Source of the DNA: Pseudomonas chlororaphis
GTDB taxonomy: Bacteria; Pseudomonadota; Gammaproteobacteria; Pseudomonadales; Pseudomonadaceae
Reading direction: 5' to 3'
Length of the DNA: 64,000 nt
NCBI RefSeq assembly: GCF_003731765.1
Contig: NZ_MOAL01000004.1
Span: 1,426,001 to 1,490,000 of the forward strand
Shown here: positions 1 through 8,061 of the stretch, one piece after another
Position numbering within the stretch: the stretch's first letter is position 1
How the letters are laid out: each line of letters opens with the position of its first letter
Notes under the pieces: model-generated
The model's database searches: none
The model's input: only the letters and a program-made list of their open reading frames with translations
Told to the model about the DNA's origin: nothing
Translations under genes and position numbers: made by a program

Positions 1-1140
1 GCGTGAGAAATGGGTGCGCGAGCCGTCGCTGTTGTACATCGGGAAACCGGTCCAGCTGGCGCCCCGGGAGCGGGTGTTCTGCTGGTCCATGCCGAAGGTC
101 AGTAGGGTGTCCGGGGTCAGGTCCATCTCCAGGATGCCGTAGGCGATGTCCTTGGTGTTCTGGTAGTGCTCCAGGTTGGATTTGCGCTCCTGATAGACCC
201 CGACAAAGCGCCCGCGCACGTTGCCGCTGTCGGTCAGCGGGCCGGAGATGTCGCCTTCGCTGCGGTAGCTGTCCCAGGAGCCGACGGTGCCGGTGACCGA
301 GGCCTTGAAATCCTTGGTTGGGCGTTTGCGGATCAGGTTGACCGTGGCCGACGGGTCGCCGGCGCCGGTCATCAGGCCGCTGGCGCCCTTGATGATTTCC
401 ACCCGGTCGAAGGTCGCCATGTCGGTGCTGGTGGTGCCGTAGTCGTAGACCCCGTCGTAGGTCGAGTTGACCCCGTCGTACTGGAAGTTGGTGATCGGCA
501 GGCCGCGGGCCGAGAACTCCCAGCGCTCGCTGTCGTAGTTCTGCACGCTGATGCCGGGGGCCCGGCGCAGGGTGTCGGCGATGCTGGTGGAGCCCTGGTC
601 GTCCATCTGCTGGCGGGTGATCACGGTCACCGATTGCGGGGTTTCCCGCAGCGACAGCGCCAGGCCGGTGGCCGACGAGGTGGCGCCGGTGGTGTAGGAC
701 TGGGTGCCTTCGGTGGTGGCGCCCAGGGTCTGGGCCGAGATGCTGGTGGCGCCCAGTTCCAGGGGGCCGTTGCTGCTCGGTGCGCTTTGCAGCACGTAGC
801 CGCCGCTGCTCAGGGGCTGGGCTTGCAGGCCGGAACCCTGGAGCAGGCGCTGCAAGGCCTGTTCGACGCTGTAGTCACCGCTCAGCCCCGGGCTGCGCTT
901 GTCGGCCGCCAGGTCGTTGTGCCCGGCGAGGAAGATTCCGGCCTGCTCAGAGAAGCTGTTGAGGGCGGCGATCAGGCTGCCGGGGTCGATCTCGTAGTGG
1001 CGCAGCGGTTGGCTGCCTTGCTGGCTTGGGGCTTCGGTGGCGTTCACCGACGGCGCGCCGAGGCACAGCAGGGCGGCGGGAATGGCCAGGGCCAGAGGAC
1101 GCAAAGGCAAGCGCAGGCGAGAGAAGCGGGGTGACGGCAT
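1..1140 (-). CDS. TonB-dependent siderophore receptor, N-terminal part (runs off window)
   Basis: Outer-membrane receptor that would import a ferric siderophore using TonB energy and signal its presence inward. Only the first 380 residues lie in the window; the frame is open to base 1. A signal peptide covers about residues 1-34. A secretin/TonB short N-terminal (STN) signalling domain spans about 48-118, and the plug begins near residue 170 (PQSVTVITRQQM, then ADTLRRAPGI and DRVEIIKGASG). The STN extension is typical of transducing receptors such as FpvA and FoxA, and fits the fecI-fecR pair immediately upstream on the same strand. The ATG at 1140 has AAGGGA five bases before it. The ligand cannot be told from this part. 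Confidence 0.92.
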   Translation of the reverse strand, partial: MPSPRFSRLRLPLRPLALAIPAALLCLGAPSVNATEAPSQQGSQPLRHYEIDPGSLIAALNSFSEQAGIFLAGHNDLAADKRSPGLSGDYSVEQALQRLLQGSGLQAQPLSSGGYVLQSAPSSNGPLELGATSISAQTLGATTEGTQSYTTGATSSATGLALSLRETPQSVTVITRQQMDDQGSTSIADTLRRAPGISVQNYDSERWEFSARGLPITNFQYDGVNSTYDGVYDYGTTSTDMATFDRVEIIKGASGLMTGAGDPSATVNLIRKRPTKDFKASVTGTVGSWDSYRSEGDISGPLTDSGNVRGRFVGVYQERKSNLEHYQNTKDIAYGILEMDLTPDTLLTFGMDQQNTRSRGASWTGFPMYNSDGSRTHFSR

Positions 1141-1220
1141 GGAAGTCCCTTGGGATCGGATCGATCGGCAATGTGAGTGCTGTTACCGGGTTAACCGAAC
1201 CAGAAAACGAAAAGGGAACT

Positions 1221-1245
1221 GCCCCTGGAAATTTTTTTCAGGGGC
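1221..1245 (-). terminator. Hairpin between fecR-like gene and receptor gene
   Basis: A perfect 7-bp inverted repeat (GCCCCTG / CAGGGGC) with an A/T-rich loop lies in the 158-bp gap between the fecR-like gene and the receptor. Read on the minus strand, a short TTTT run follows eight or more bases after the stem, so it is at best a weak terminator or attenuator. It could separate low-level regulator expression from receptor expression driven by the sigma factor. Assignment as a terminator is inference. Confidence 0.35.
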
Positions 1246-1298
1246 CTGTCACGGCGGCTCAACACAGCGGTTCAACCCGCGGATGTAGGGCTGGCCGT

Positions 1299-2297
1299 TC
1301 AAGCCCGGGGTTCGAGGCTGACCCACCAATCCGTCAGGCGCTTGACCCGCACCGGCAGCGCCGCTTGCAGCAACGCCAGGGCCTGGTCTGAATCTTTCAG
1401 GGGGAAGGTGCCCATCACCGGCAGGTGCGCGATGGCCGGGTCGCAGCCCAGGTGCCCGGGGCGGTAGCGCCCGAGCTCGTCGAGCAACTGCCCCAGGGGC
1501 AGGTTGTCGGCCAGCAGCAGCCCACGGCTCCAAGCCTCGCGGGCGGCACTGGCGGGTTGCAGCGGCATCAGGCTGGAGCGGTCGAAGGCCAGTTGCTGGC
1601 CGGCGTTGACCACCTGCACCTGACCACCGTCGGCGCAGCGCACTTCCACTGCGCCCTGGTAGACATTGAGCAGGCTGTGCTGGGGTTCCTGGCGCACGCT
1701 GAAGCGGGTGCCCAGGGCCCGCAGTCGGCCGTGCTCGGTCTGCAGCAGAAACGGCCGTTGCGGGTCCTTGGCGGTGTCGATCAGCACTTCCCCCAGGTGC
1801 AGCAGCAACAGGCGCTCCACCGGGCTGTAGCGCACGTCCAGGGCACTCAGGGCATTGAGCCAGATGCGGCTGCCATCGCTGAGCCGGGCTTCGTGGGTTT
1901 CCCCGGTGCCGGTGGCGTAGTCCGCGCGCCAGCGGCTTAGGGCCTGGGGCAGCGGGGTGCCGCGCCAGGTGCCCCAACCCAGTAGGCTGCCGGCCCCCAG
2001 CAGCAACAGGCTGCCCAGCACCTGGCGGCGCCCCGGGGCACTGCGACCGGCGCTGCGCAGGGCCTGGCTCGCGGCCTGTTGCCCGGCGCCGTCATGCAGG
2101 GGCGCAAAACGCTGGCTGATCCGCTCCACATAGCCCCAGGCCAGGCGGTGCTCCGGGCTCTGTTCGACCCAGTTGCGCCAGTGCTGGCGCTGTTGCTCGG
2201 TGACCTGCTGGTCGTGCAACTGCACGTACCACTGGGCGGCCTGTTCCAGGCTGGCATGGCTGAGTTTGCTGGGCTGGGCGTCATTCATCGGGGTCAT
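1299..2297 (-). CDS. FecR-family anti-sigma regulator
   Basis: Inner-membrane regulator of 332 residues that would hold the adjacent ECF sigma factor in check and relay the signal from the TonB receptor. The N-terminal cytoplasmic DUF4880 region is visible (EQAAQWYVQLHD ... HRLAWGYVERI). A single membrane segment lies near residue 100 (VLGSLLLLGAGSLLGWG), followed by the periplasmic FecR domain (RLSDGSRIWLNALSALDV, LHLGEVLIDTA) and a short C-terminal part that would meet the receptor STN domain. The start at 2297 is chosen because its ATG overlaps the sigma-factor stop as ATGA; MNDAQ at 2288 is the alternative. The overlap argues for co-translation with the sigma factor. Confidence 0.9.
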   Translation of the reverse strand: MTPMNDAQPSKLSHASLEQAAQWYVQLHDQQVTEQQRQHWRNWVEQSPEHRLAWGYVERISQRFAPLHDGAGQQAASQALRSAGRSAPGRRQVLGSLLLLGAGSLLGWGTWRGTPLPQALSRWRADYATGTGETHEARLSDGSRIWLNALSALDVRYSPVERLLLLHLGEVLIDTAKDPQRPFLLQTEHGRLRALGTRFSVRQEPQHSLLNVYQGAVEVRCADGGQVQVVNAGQQLAFDRSSLMPLQPASAAREAWSRGLLLADNLPLGQLLDELGRYRPGHLGCDPAIAHLPVMGTFPLKDSDQALALLQAALPVRVKRLTDWWVSLEPRA

Positions 2298-2836
2298 TCC
2301 AGCAACAGGCCGTCGAGCTCGGCCTCGAGGATCGCGCAATGCATCAGCGCCTGGGCCAGGTACTTCTTGACCATGCGTTCGCCGACGCCAAGCCGTTCGC
2401 CAATGACCTTGTAGGGCAGGTCATGGAGCTGGGCCAGGAGAAAGGCTTCGCGCACCTTGGACGGCAGGCGCGCCAGCATGGCGTCCACCTCGTACAGGGT
2501 CTCGACGATGATCGCCTGGTGTTCCGGCGAGGGTTGCAGGGATTCGGGCCGGGCGGCCAAGGCCTGGAGCCAGGCTTGTTCCAGCTGCCGCCGGCGCCAA
2601 TGGTCGACGCACAGGCCACGGGCGATGGTCGCCAGGTACGACCGCTGGTGTACGTCGCCGCTCAGGGCAGGCGGCCGCTTGAGCACCCGGACAAAGATGT
2701 CATGGGCCAGGTCGGCGGCATCGCAGGCGTTGTTCAGGCGCCGCCGCAGCAGCTCGTAGAGCCAGCGGTGGTGGGCGTGATATAGGCTCTGGACCAGGGT
2801 GGAAGCGGGAGGTGGCGTCGAAAACACAGTGTCCAT
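2294..2836 (-). CDS. FecI-like ECF RNA polymerase sigma factor
   Basis: A 180-residue extracytoplasmic-function sigma factor of the iron-starvation class. Region 2 is visible as LYHAHHRWLYELLRRRL ... ADLAHDIFVRVL and region 4 as LPSKVREAFLLAQL ... YKVIGERLGVGERMVKKYLAQAL. It should direct polymerase to the promoter of the receptor gene downstream when the FecR-like protein transmits a siderophore signal. It is the first gene of a minus-strand sigma/anti-sigma/receptor unit and overlaps the anti-sigma gene by four bases. No strong ribosome-binding site precedes the ATG at 2836. A Fur-box-like site at 2904-2922 suggests iron repression. Confidence 0.93.
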   Translation of the reverse strand: MDTVFSTPPPASTLVQSLYHAHHRWLYELLRRRLNNACDAADLAHDIFVRVLKRPPALSGDVHQRSYLATIARGLCVDHWRRRQLEQAWLQALAARPESLQPSPEHQAIIVETLYEVDAMLARLPSKVREAFLLAQLHDLPYKVIGERLGVGERMVKKYLAQALMHCAILEAELDGLLLE

Positions 2837-2903
2837 CCGGCGCCGGGCGCCTAGGGTGCAAATGGGAATTGATCGCGATTAAAGCAAAAAGCCCACTTGC
2901 CCT

Positions 2904-2922
2904 GCAAATGATATTGGTTTGC
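2904..2922. promoter_or_regulatory. Candidate Fur box
   Basis: The 19-bp sequence GCAAATGATATTGGTTTGC is an imperfect palindrome matching the classical Fur consensus GATAATGATAATCATTATC at 12 of 19 positions. It lies about 70 bp upstream of the FecI-like gene and about 80 bp upstream of the divergent XAC2610-like gene. Iron regulation of fecI-type genes by Fur is well established in Pseudomonas; occupancy here is inference. Confidence 0.6.
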
Positions 2923-3001
2923 TTTTACGGAGCCGTGTCGGTGACCCCGGCTTGCCGCTAAACTGCGCGCCCCTGATGGTTTTGCAAGGATGCCGCGTCC
3001 C

Positions 3002-4360
3002 ATGTTGATCCGCCCTGCGCTGGTGCTTGCCAGCCTGCTCTTGGCCACCTCGGCCGTTGCCGAGCCACTGGTGTACCGCCTCACGGACCCGGCGCAGAAA
3101 TACGCCATCGAGCTGCGATTTGCCCAGGCACCGGCCACCAGTTATGACCCGGCGCCGGCCACCGTCAGCCTGCGTGACAAGGCCAGCGGCGAACTGCTGC
3201 AAACCCTGGTCTCGCCCGAGGCCTATGCCACCCTCAAGACCGACGGCAGCCTGTCCACGGGCCAGGCGCCGATGTACGGCGACCAGAGCGTGCTGTTCTT
3301 CGACGATTTCAACTTTGACGGCGAGCAAGACCTGGCCCTGCGCAATGGCAGCGAAGGCGGCTACGGCGGGCCGTCCTACGATGTCTACCTGTTCGACCCG
3401 GCCACCCGGCGCCTGCAATTGAGCCAGGCATTTTCCGACCTGACCCGCGACGGGCAACTGGGCATGTTCGAGACCGATGGGCAGCGCCGACGCTTGCACA
3501 CCTGGACCAAAAGCGGCTGCTGCTGGCACCAGGACGCCAGTTGGGAGGTGCACAACAACCTGCCGGTGATGGTCGAAGAGCGCACGGAAGAACTTTACAA
3601 CCCTCCCGAGCAAGAGGCCTTCATGCCTCGGGATTACTTCAACGTCAGCGTCCGCACCTTGGTCAACGGCCAGTGGCAGGAACATTCGCACCTTGAGGGG
3701 CCCTACAACGAAGCGCCCGAGGTGTTCAGCGGCACCCTCAATGGCAAGATCCCGGTGGAACTCTGGTGGCAGCGCCAGGGCGAAGTGTTGGTGGGTGAAG
3801 TGCGCTACCCCCGTGGCGGCAGCGGCAAGCCGATCCGCGTGGTGGGGGGCGACTATGAGACCGGCAGCGTGACCCTGGTGGAGTCCGGCGCAAACGGCGA
3901 GGTCAGCGGCACCTGGTATGTGCACACCGAAGACGATGCCCAGGGCAACCGCGGCGCGGTCTGGACCCACGGCGGCAAACGCTTCAACGGCAGCCTGCGA
4001 CGCGTCAGCGTCGAGGTCGCGCCGGACAAGCTCGGCTCGGTGGCCGACAACCAGCGCAGCGGTCGCTACCTGATGCGCGACGACGCGACCCAGCGCCGCG
4101 CCGAGTTGACCGTGAAGATCATTCCCGGCCCCAACCCCCACGACCTGGGCAGCGTCGATCTGCAATTGCGCCTGGAGCAGCCCGGGGCCGTCCCCTTGGT
4201 GATGCAGCAGCGTGTGCCCTTGACCGCCAGCAACCTGGCCATCGCCTGGGACCCTCAGGCCCGGCGCGGTTACCGGGTGCAGTTCCTCAGGGGGGCGCTG
4301 CTGGTGTCGGGCAACCATGAGGGCCGCGATATCGCTGGCACCTACGTCAAACAGCCGTGA
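3002..4360 (+). CDS. Secreted XAC2610-like protein of unknown function
   Basis: A 452-residue exported protein. The start at 3002 gives a clean signal peptide ending around SAVAEP at residues 17-22 and places AAGGA 11 bases upstream; the ATG at 2990 would overlap that site. Around residues 95-140 there is DDFNFDGEQDLALRNG followed by YDVYLFDPATRRLQLSQAF, the acidic repeat-like signature I associate with XAC2610-related periplasmic proteins. The rest, including a WTKSGCCWH stretch near residue 165, is not assigned to a domain. It is divergent from the fecI-like gene and ends eight bases from the convergent large membrane-protein gene. The molecular role is unknown. Confidence 0.75.
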   Translation: MLIRPALVLASLLLATSAVAEPLVYRLTDPAQKYAIELRFAQAPATSYDPAPATVSLRDKASGELLQTLVSPEAYATLKTDGSLSTGQAPMYGDQSVLFFDDFNFDGEQDLALRNGSEGGYGGPSYDVYLFDPATRRLQLSQAFSDLTRDGQLGMFETDGQRRRLHTWTKSGCCWHQDASWEVHNNLPVMVEERTEELYNPPEQEAFMPRDYFNVSVRTLVNGQWQEHSHLEGPYNEAPEVFSGTLNGKIPVELWWQRQGEVLVGEVRYPRGGSGKPIRVVGGDYETGSVTLVESGANGEVSGTWYVHTEDDAQGNRGAVWTHGGKRFNGSLRRVSVEVAPDKLGSVADNQRSGRYLMRDDATQRRAELTVKIIPGPNPHDLGSVDLQLRLEQPGAVPLVMQQRVPLTASNLAIAWDPQARRGYRVQFLRGALLVSGNHEGRDIAGTYVKQP

Positions 4361-4367
4361 ACGCCTG

Positions 4368-6839
4368 TTAGCCCTCTTCCGAGGGGGCGCCAAAGTACAG
4401 GCTTTGCGGGCGTTGCACGGCCTGCCAGGCGCTGAGGTGGGTCAGCTCGGCCCTGTCCAGCCACAACCCCTGTTGCTCAATCAGCGGTGTGCCCGGCAGG
4501 CTCAACAGCTCGCTGAGGTTCAGCTTCAGCAGGCGGCCGCGGTCGTCGTCATCGTCGGCTTGCCAGTCGCGGGTGAACAGGCGCAGGCGCAGGCTGTCGC
4601 CGCTGAAGGCTTCGAACTGCGGCCGATGGTGCAGGCGCTGGGGCCAGGTGCGCAGGCAGTGGTCACGCACATCCAAGAGCAGCACTTGCCAGCCATAGCG
4701 GTCCTCCTGCCGATCATCGCGCTCACTGCAATAGCGGGTCAGCGCCAGGTAGCGGGCGGCGGGGGACCAGATCATCGACGGCGCCAGGTCGCTCAGGGCA
4801 CAGCCGGACGCGGTCAGCAGATGCCCGCCCAGGCGCGGGCTGCCGGGGCGCAGCCAACTGTCGGCGTAATCGGTTTCGCTGCCGAACAGCCAGGCGGCGT
4901 CCTCACCGTTTGCCGCCGGCTGGATAAAGTCGCCATCGGCGGTGGCCGACTGGGGCCGGTCCACCAGGCGCCAGCGGGGCAGCAGGCGCAATGATTGATC
5001 GCCGACCTGCAAACTGAGTGCTTCATACAGCAGCCGTGAATCGCTGCGATCCTGGCAGAAGGTTGCCGCCTCCTCGGCGGGCGGGGCCGGTTGATTGGCC
5101 CGTTGCAGCGGCCGGCTGTGGCGCGGGTTGTCGAGGCGTCCGGTGATGGCGGCCAGGCTCAGGCGGCCGTCGCGAAAGTCCAGCAGGCGCGCGGGCAGCA
5201 TCGGCGGCCCGGCCAGCAGACGGCGCTGCTGCAGATCGGCCACCTGGACCTGACCGCAGACGGCCGGGGCCTCGACAAAAGGCAACAGCGCCAGGTAGCG
5301 GCCGCAGTCCGAGACCCGATGATCCAACTGCCAGCTCCCCGGCAGTTGCCAGTCGCCGATGCAGCAGCGATAGGCACCCAGGCCATCGAGGTTGTCCGCC
5401 AGCCAGCTCAGGCGGGCGCGCTGGCCGTCCAACAGCGGCGCGGACTCCAGGTCGCTGGCGCCGCGCTGGCCCAGGCTGTCCAGGGGCATGACCAGTTGGG
5501 TGCGGGCCAGGGGCAGGTCGGCGATCAGCATGCGGCCTTGCGGGTCGTGGCCGACTTGGGTGTCGGTGTTGCTGTGGATGCTGTGCAAGCGGTAGCCGTA
5601 GGTGCCGTGGTCCGGCTGGGCGCAGTCCAGGTAGGCGTCGATGCGCAGGTGCTGCTCGTCTAGGCTCAGCAGTTGATGCCAGTAGAAGGACGGCTCCGCA
5701 GGGCTGGCCACCCAGGGTTCGGGCAGCCGACGCCAGCCCTGGTCCTGTTGCCACAGCCAGTAACCGCTGGCGTGCGGGTCGTGTTCCTGGCGGGCAAGAC
5801 ACGCCAGGGCACGGCCGTCGGCGCTCCATACGCGGCTGTCCTCGGCGCCGATCAGCAGGCCCGAGGCCTGGCCATTCAGGCTCAGTCGATAGGGCGGCGC
5901 GCGCAGCGGTTCCAGGGGCTGGGGCAACGAGGCGAGGCTGGCGGGCAGGGCCATCTGGCCATGCAGGCGCTGGGCGCCATCGGGGGATGTCTCTTCAAGT
6001 GGCGCCCCGGTCAGGCGCTCGTGCCAGGCGCCGGGCTCCAGCCACAGGTCGGCGACCGGCACCAGGTCCACGGCCTTGGCCCCTTGCAGCAGTTGTTCAA
6101 GGTCGTGCTGGCGCGGGCTGTTGTCCACCAGCGGGCTGTGGCGGCCGTCCAGAGTGTCGTCAGCGAAGCTGTCCAGTTCCCAGAACTCGCTGTAGTCGCA
6201 GTGGTACAGGCGCCGCTGTGGGCGGTCGAGAATCAGCAGGCCCCATTGCTGGCGCGACGGCAGCGTCGCAGCGAAGTAGCGGCCATCGTTGGAGAAGCGC
6301 GCCGAGGAACCGACCCCTTGCAGCAACACGCCATCGGGAAACAGGTAATCGCAATAAGTGGGGCCGCCCATGGCGATTTCACCGTGGTTGAACACGCGGA
6401 TCGGCTGGCCTTCGGGGGTGTGCTGGGGTTCGTCGCCGCCCCAGGCGCTGGGCCCGCCGCTGGCGCCGGCCTGGGAGGGTTTTGCGGGGCTCAGGCCCAG
6501 GCGACGCTCCAGGCTGGCGACGCAGGCCAATGCGGCGAACATGCCGATGGCCGCGCCGGCGATGTCCCAGTACGCCGGCAGGGCCCGGCCCAGGCTGAAA
6601 CCGAAGCCGAAGGCCGCGCCGCTCATCACTCGCGCCAGGCCGCGGGCGCCCCGGGGCCAGCCCAGCCGCGCTGCCAGGGTCATCAGTGCGGCGCATACCA
6701 GCAACGTCGCCAGCGCCAGCAGGGGCGGGAGCACGGTGACCAGGAAGATCGGCACCAGCAGCACCGCCAATTGCCACAACAGCTCCAGCATCAGGCGCGA
6801 CAGGCTTTTTTCGGGACGGGAATCGGCGGGGCTGGCCAC
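4368..6839 (-). CDS. Large membrane-anchored hypothetical protein
   Basis: An 823-residue protein I do not recognise. The N-terminal ~130 residues hold about four hydrophobic segments (for example LLWQLAVLLVPIFLVTVLPPL and AGAAIGMFAALACVASL). The remaining ~650 residues are soluble and contain scattered beta-propeller-like units such as FSNDGRYFAATLPSRQQWGLLILD, CGRYLALLPFVE and ARYLALTRYC, each an aromatic strand followed by a phrase that reports on a value. A GTG start at 6839 is preferred because AAGGA lies seven bases before it; the frame stays open to 7031, but that extension would run into the promoter of the divergent cyclase gene. No paralogue or partner is evident nearby. Confidence 0.6.
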   Translation of the reverse strand: MASPADSRPEKSLSRLMLELLWQLAVLLVPIFLVTVLPPLLALATLLVCAALMTLAARLGWPRGARGLARVMSGAAFGFGFSLGRALPAYWDIAGAAIGMFAALACVASLERRLGLSPAKPSQAGASGGPSAWGGDEPQHTPEGQPIRVFNHGEIAMGGPTYCDYLFPDGVLLQGVGSSARFSNDGRYFAATLPSRQQWGLLILDRPQRRLYHCDYSEFWELDSFADDTLDGRHSPLVDNSPRQHDLEQLLQGAKAVDLVPVADLWLEPGAWHERLTGAPLEETSPDGAQRLHGQMALPASLASLPQPLEPLRAPPYRLSLNGQASGLLIGAEDSRVWSADGRALACLARQEHDPHASGYWLWQQDQGWRRLPEPWVASPAEPSFYWHQLLSLDEQHLRIDAYLDCAQPDHGTYGYRLHSIHSNTDTQVGHDPQGRMLIADLPLARTQLVMPLDSLGQRGASDLESAPLLDGQRARLSWLADNLDGLGAYRCCIGDWQLPGSWQLDHRVSDCGRYLALLPFVEAPAVCGQVQVADLQQRRLLAGPPMLPARLLDFRDGRLSLAAITGRLDNPRHSRPLQRANQPAPPAEEAATFCQDRSDSRLLYEALSLQVGDQSLRLLPRWRLVDRPQSATADGDFIQPAANGEDAAWLFGSETDYADSWLRPGSPRLGGHLLTASGCALSDLAPSMIWSPAARYLALTRYCSERDDRQEDRYGWQVLLLDVRDHCLRTWPQRLHHRPQFEAFSGDSLRLRLFTRDWQADDDDDRGRLLKLNLSELLSLPGTPLIEQQGLWLDRAELTHLSAWQAVQRPQSLYFGAPSEEG

Positions 6840-7051
6840 GGAGGCATCCTTGTACGTGGAGAAGGAACAGGGCGCGCTCAATCTACGCGTTTGGCCAATA
6901 AAAAGGCAGCGTGGCAGGGGGCTGTAACAGGGGCCTTCCGTCGTCTTGTCCTGGGGCTTGAGCGTCTCGGTCGCAGGCCGCTGAGGGGATCGGTGCCGCG
7001 CAGGTCCAGGCTGAACTACGCTATTGCCCACCGCTACTTATGGAGAGTGTG

Positions 7052-8020
7052 ATGCTAGCGCCCAGCAAACCCGCCAACGAAGCCGAACGCATCAAGACCT
7101 TGCAGGGCTTGAACGTACTGGACACCCCGGCCGAGGAACGTTTCGACCGTGTGGCACGCCTGGCCAAGCGCTTGTTCAACGTGCCGATTGCCCTGGTCAG
7201 CCTGGTGGACAGTGATCGGCAGTGGTTCAAATCGTGCTTTGGCCTGTGTGCCAGTGAAACCTCCCGGGACCTGTCGTTTTGCGGGCACGCGATTCTGGGG
7301 GACCAGATCCTGTTGATCCACGACGCCACCCTGGACTTGCGTTTCCATGACAACCCCTTGGTGATCGGCGAGCCAGGCATTCGTTTTTACGCCGGCTACC
7401 CGTTGACCGTGGGTCACGGCGCCAAGCTCGGCACCCTGTGCCTGATCGACGTCAGGCCGCGGGACCTGGACGACGAAGAGCGGGACCTGTTGCGGGACCT
7501 GGCGCGCATGGCCGAGCAAGAGCTGGCGGCGGTGCAGATGGCGAGCATGGACGAGCTGACCCTGCTCTCCAATCGGCGCGGCTTCGAGGCCCTGGCGCGG
7601 CATGCCCTGGCGGCCTGCCGACGCCTGGACCGACCCGCAACCCTGCTGTTTTTCGACCTGAATGAGTTCAAGCACATCAACGACACCTTCGGCCACGCCG
7701 AGGGCGATGCAGCGTTGAAAACCTTTGCCGATGTGTTGCGCATCGCCTTCCGCGAAAGCGACGTGATCGGCCGTCTGGGCGGTGATGAGTTCGTGGCCTT
7801 GCTGACCGGCTCCAACCACGTGGAAACCACGGCGATCATGGCGCGCCTGCAAGAGATCCTCGACGAGCGCAATGCCACCCTGCAGCGCGGTTATGACATC
7901 CGCTTCAGCGTCGGTCAGATCGAATTCGAGGCTGATCGCCACCTGGGTATCGAAGAACTGCTGGCGGATGCCGACAAGGCCATGTATTTGCACAAACACG
8001 CTGGCAAGCGCAGGCGCTGA
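7052..8020 (+). CDS. GAF-GGDEF diguanylate cyclase
   Basis: A 322-residue cytoplasmic enzyme expected to make cyclic di-GMP from two GTP. An N-terminal GAF sensor spans about residues 20-160 (FDRVARLAKRLFNVPIALVSLVD ... YAGYPLTVGHGAKLGTLCLID), followed by a GGDEF domain from about 170. The active-site motif GGDEF is intact at residues 243-247, and the RESD five residues before it is an intact RxxD inhibitory site, so product feedback is likely. The start at 7052 is chosen because GGAGAG lies upstream at suitable spacing; the ATG at 7040 overlaps that site. The ligand of the GAF domain is unknown. Confidence 0.9.
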   Translation: MLAPSKPANEAERIKTLQGLNVLDTPAEERFDRVARLAKRLFNVPIALVSLVDSDRQWFKSCFGLCASETSRDLSFCGHAILGDQILLIHDATLDLRFHDNPLVIGEPGIRFYAGYPLTVGHGAKLGTLCLIDVRPRDLDDEERDLLRDLARMAEQELAAVQMASMDELTLLSNRRGFEALARHALAACRRLDRPATLLFFDLNEFKHINDTFGHAEGDAALKTFADVLRIAFRESDVIGRLGGDEFVALLTGSNHVETTAIMARLQEILDERNATLQRGYDIRFSVGQIEFEADRHLGIEELLADADKAMYLHKHAGKRRR

Positions 8021-8026
8021 CGGCGC

Positions 8027-8049
8027 GGGGGCGGCGTTGGCCAGCCCCC
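8027..8049. terminator. GC-rich hairpin between convergent genes
   Basis: A GGGGGC / GCCCCC inverted repeat lies in the 41-bp gap between the convergent cyclase gene and nppD. There is no T-run on either side, so termination is plausible only from position and stem strength. Confidence 0.35.
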
Positions 8050-8061
8050 GTGTCGGCGGTT

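Noticed and set aside
166..1134. Plus-strand frame of 322 codons over the TonB receptor
   Set aside because: Ala/Gly/Gln-rich shadow; the minus strand encodes STN and plug domains without a break.
2879..4393. Minus-strand frame of 504 codons opposite the XAC2610-like gene
   Set aside because: The plus-strand frame has a signal peptide, ribosome-binding site and family motif; the minus frame has none.
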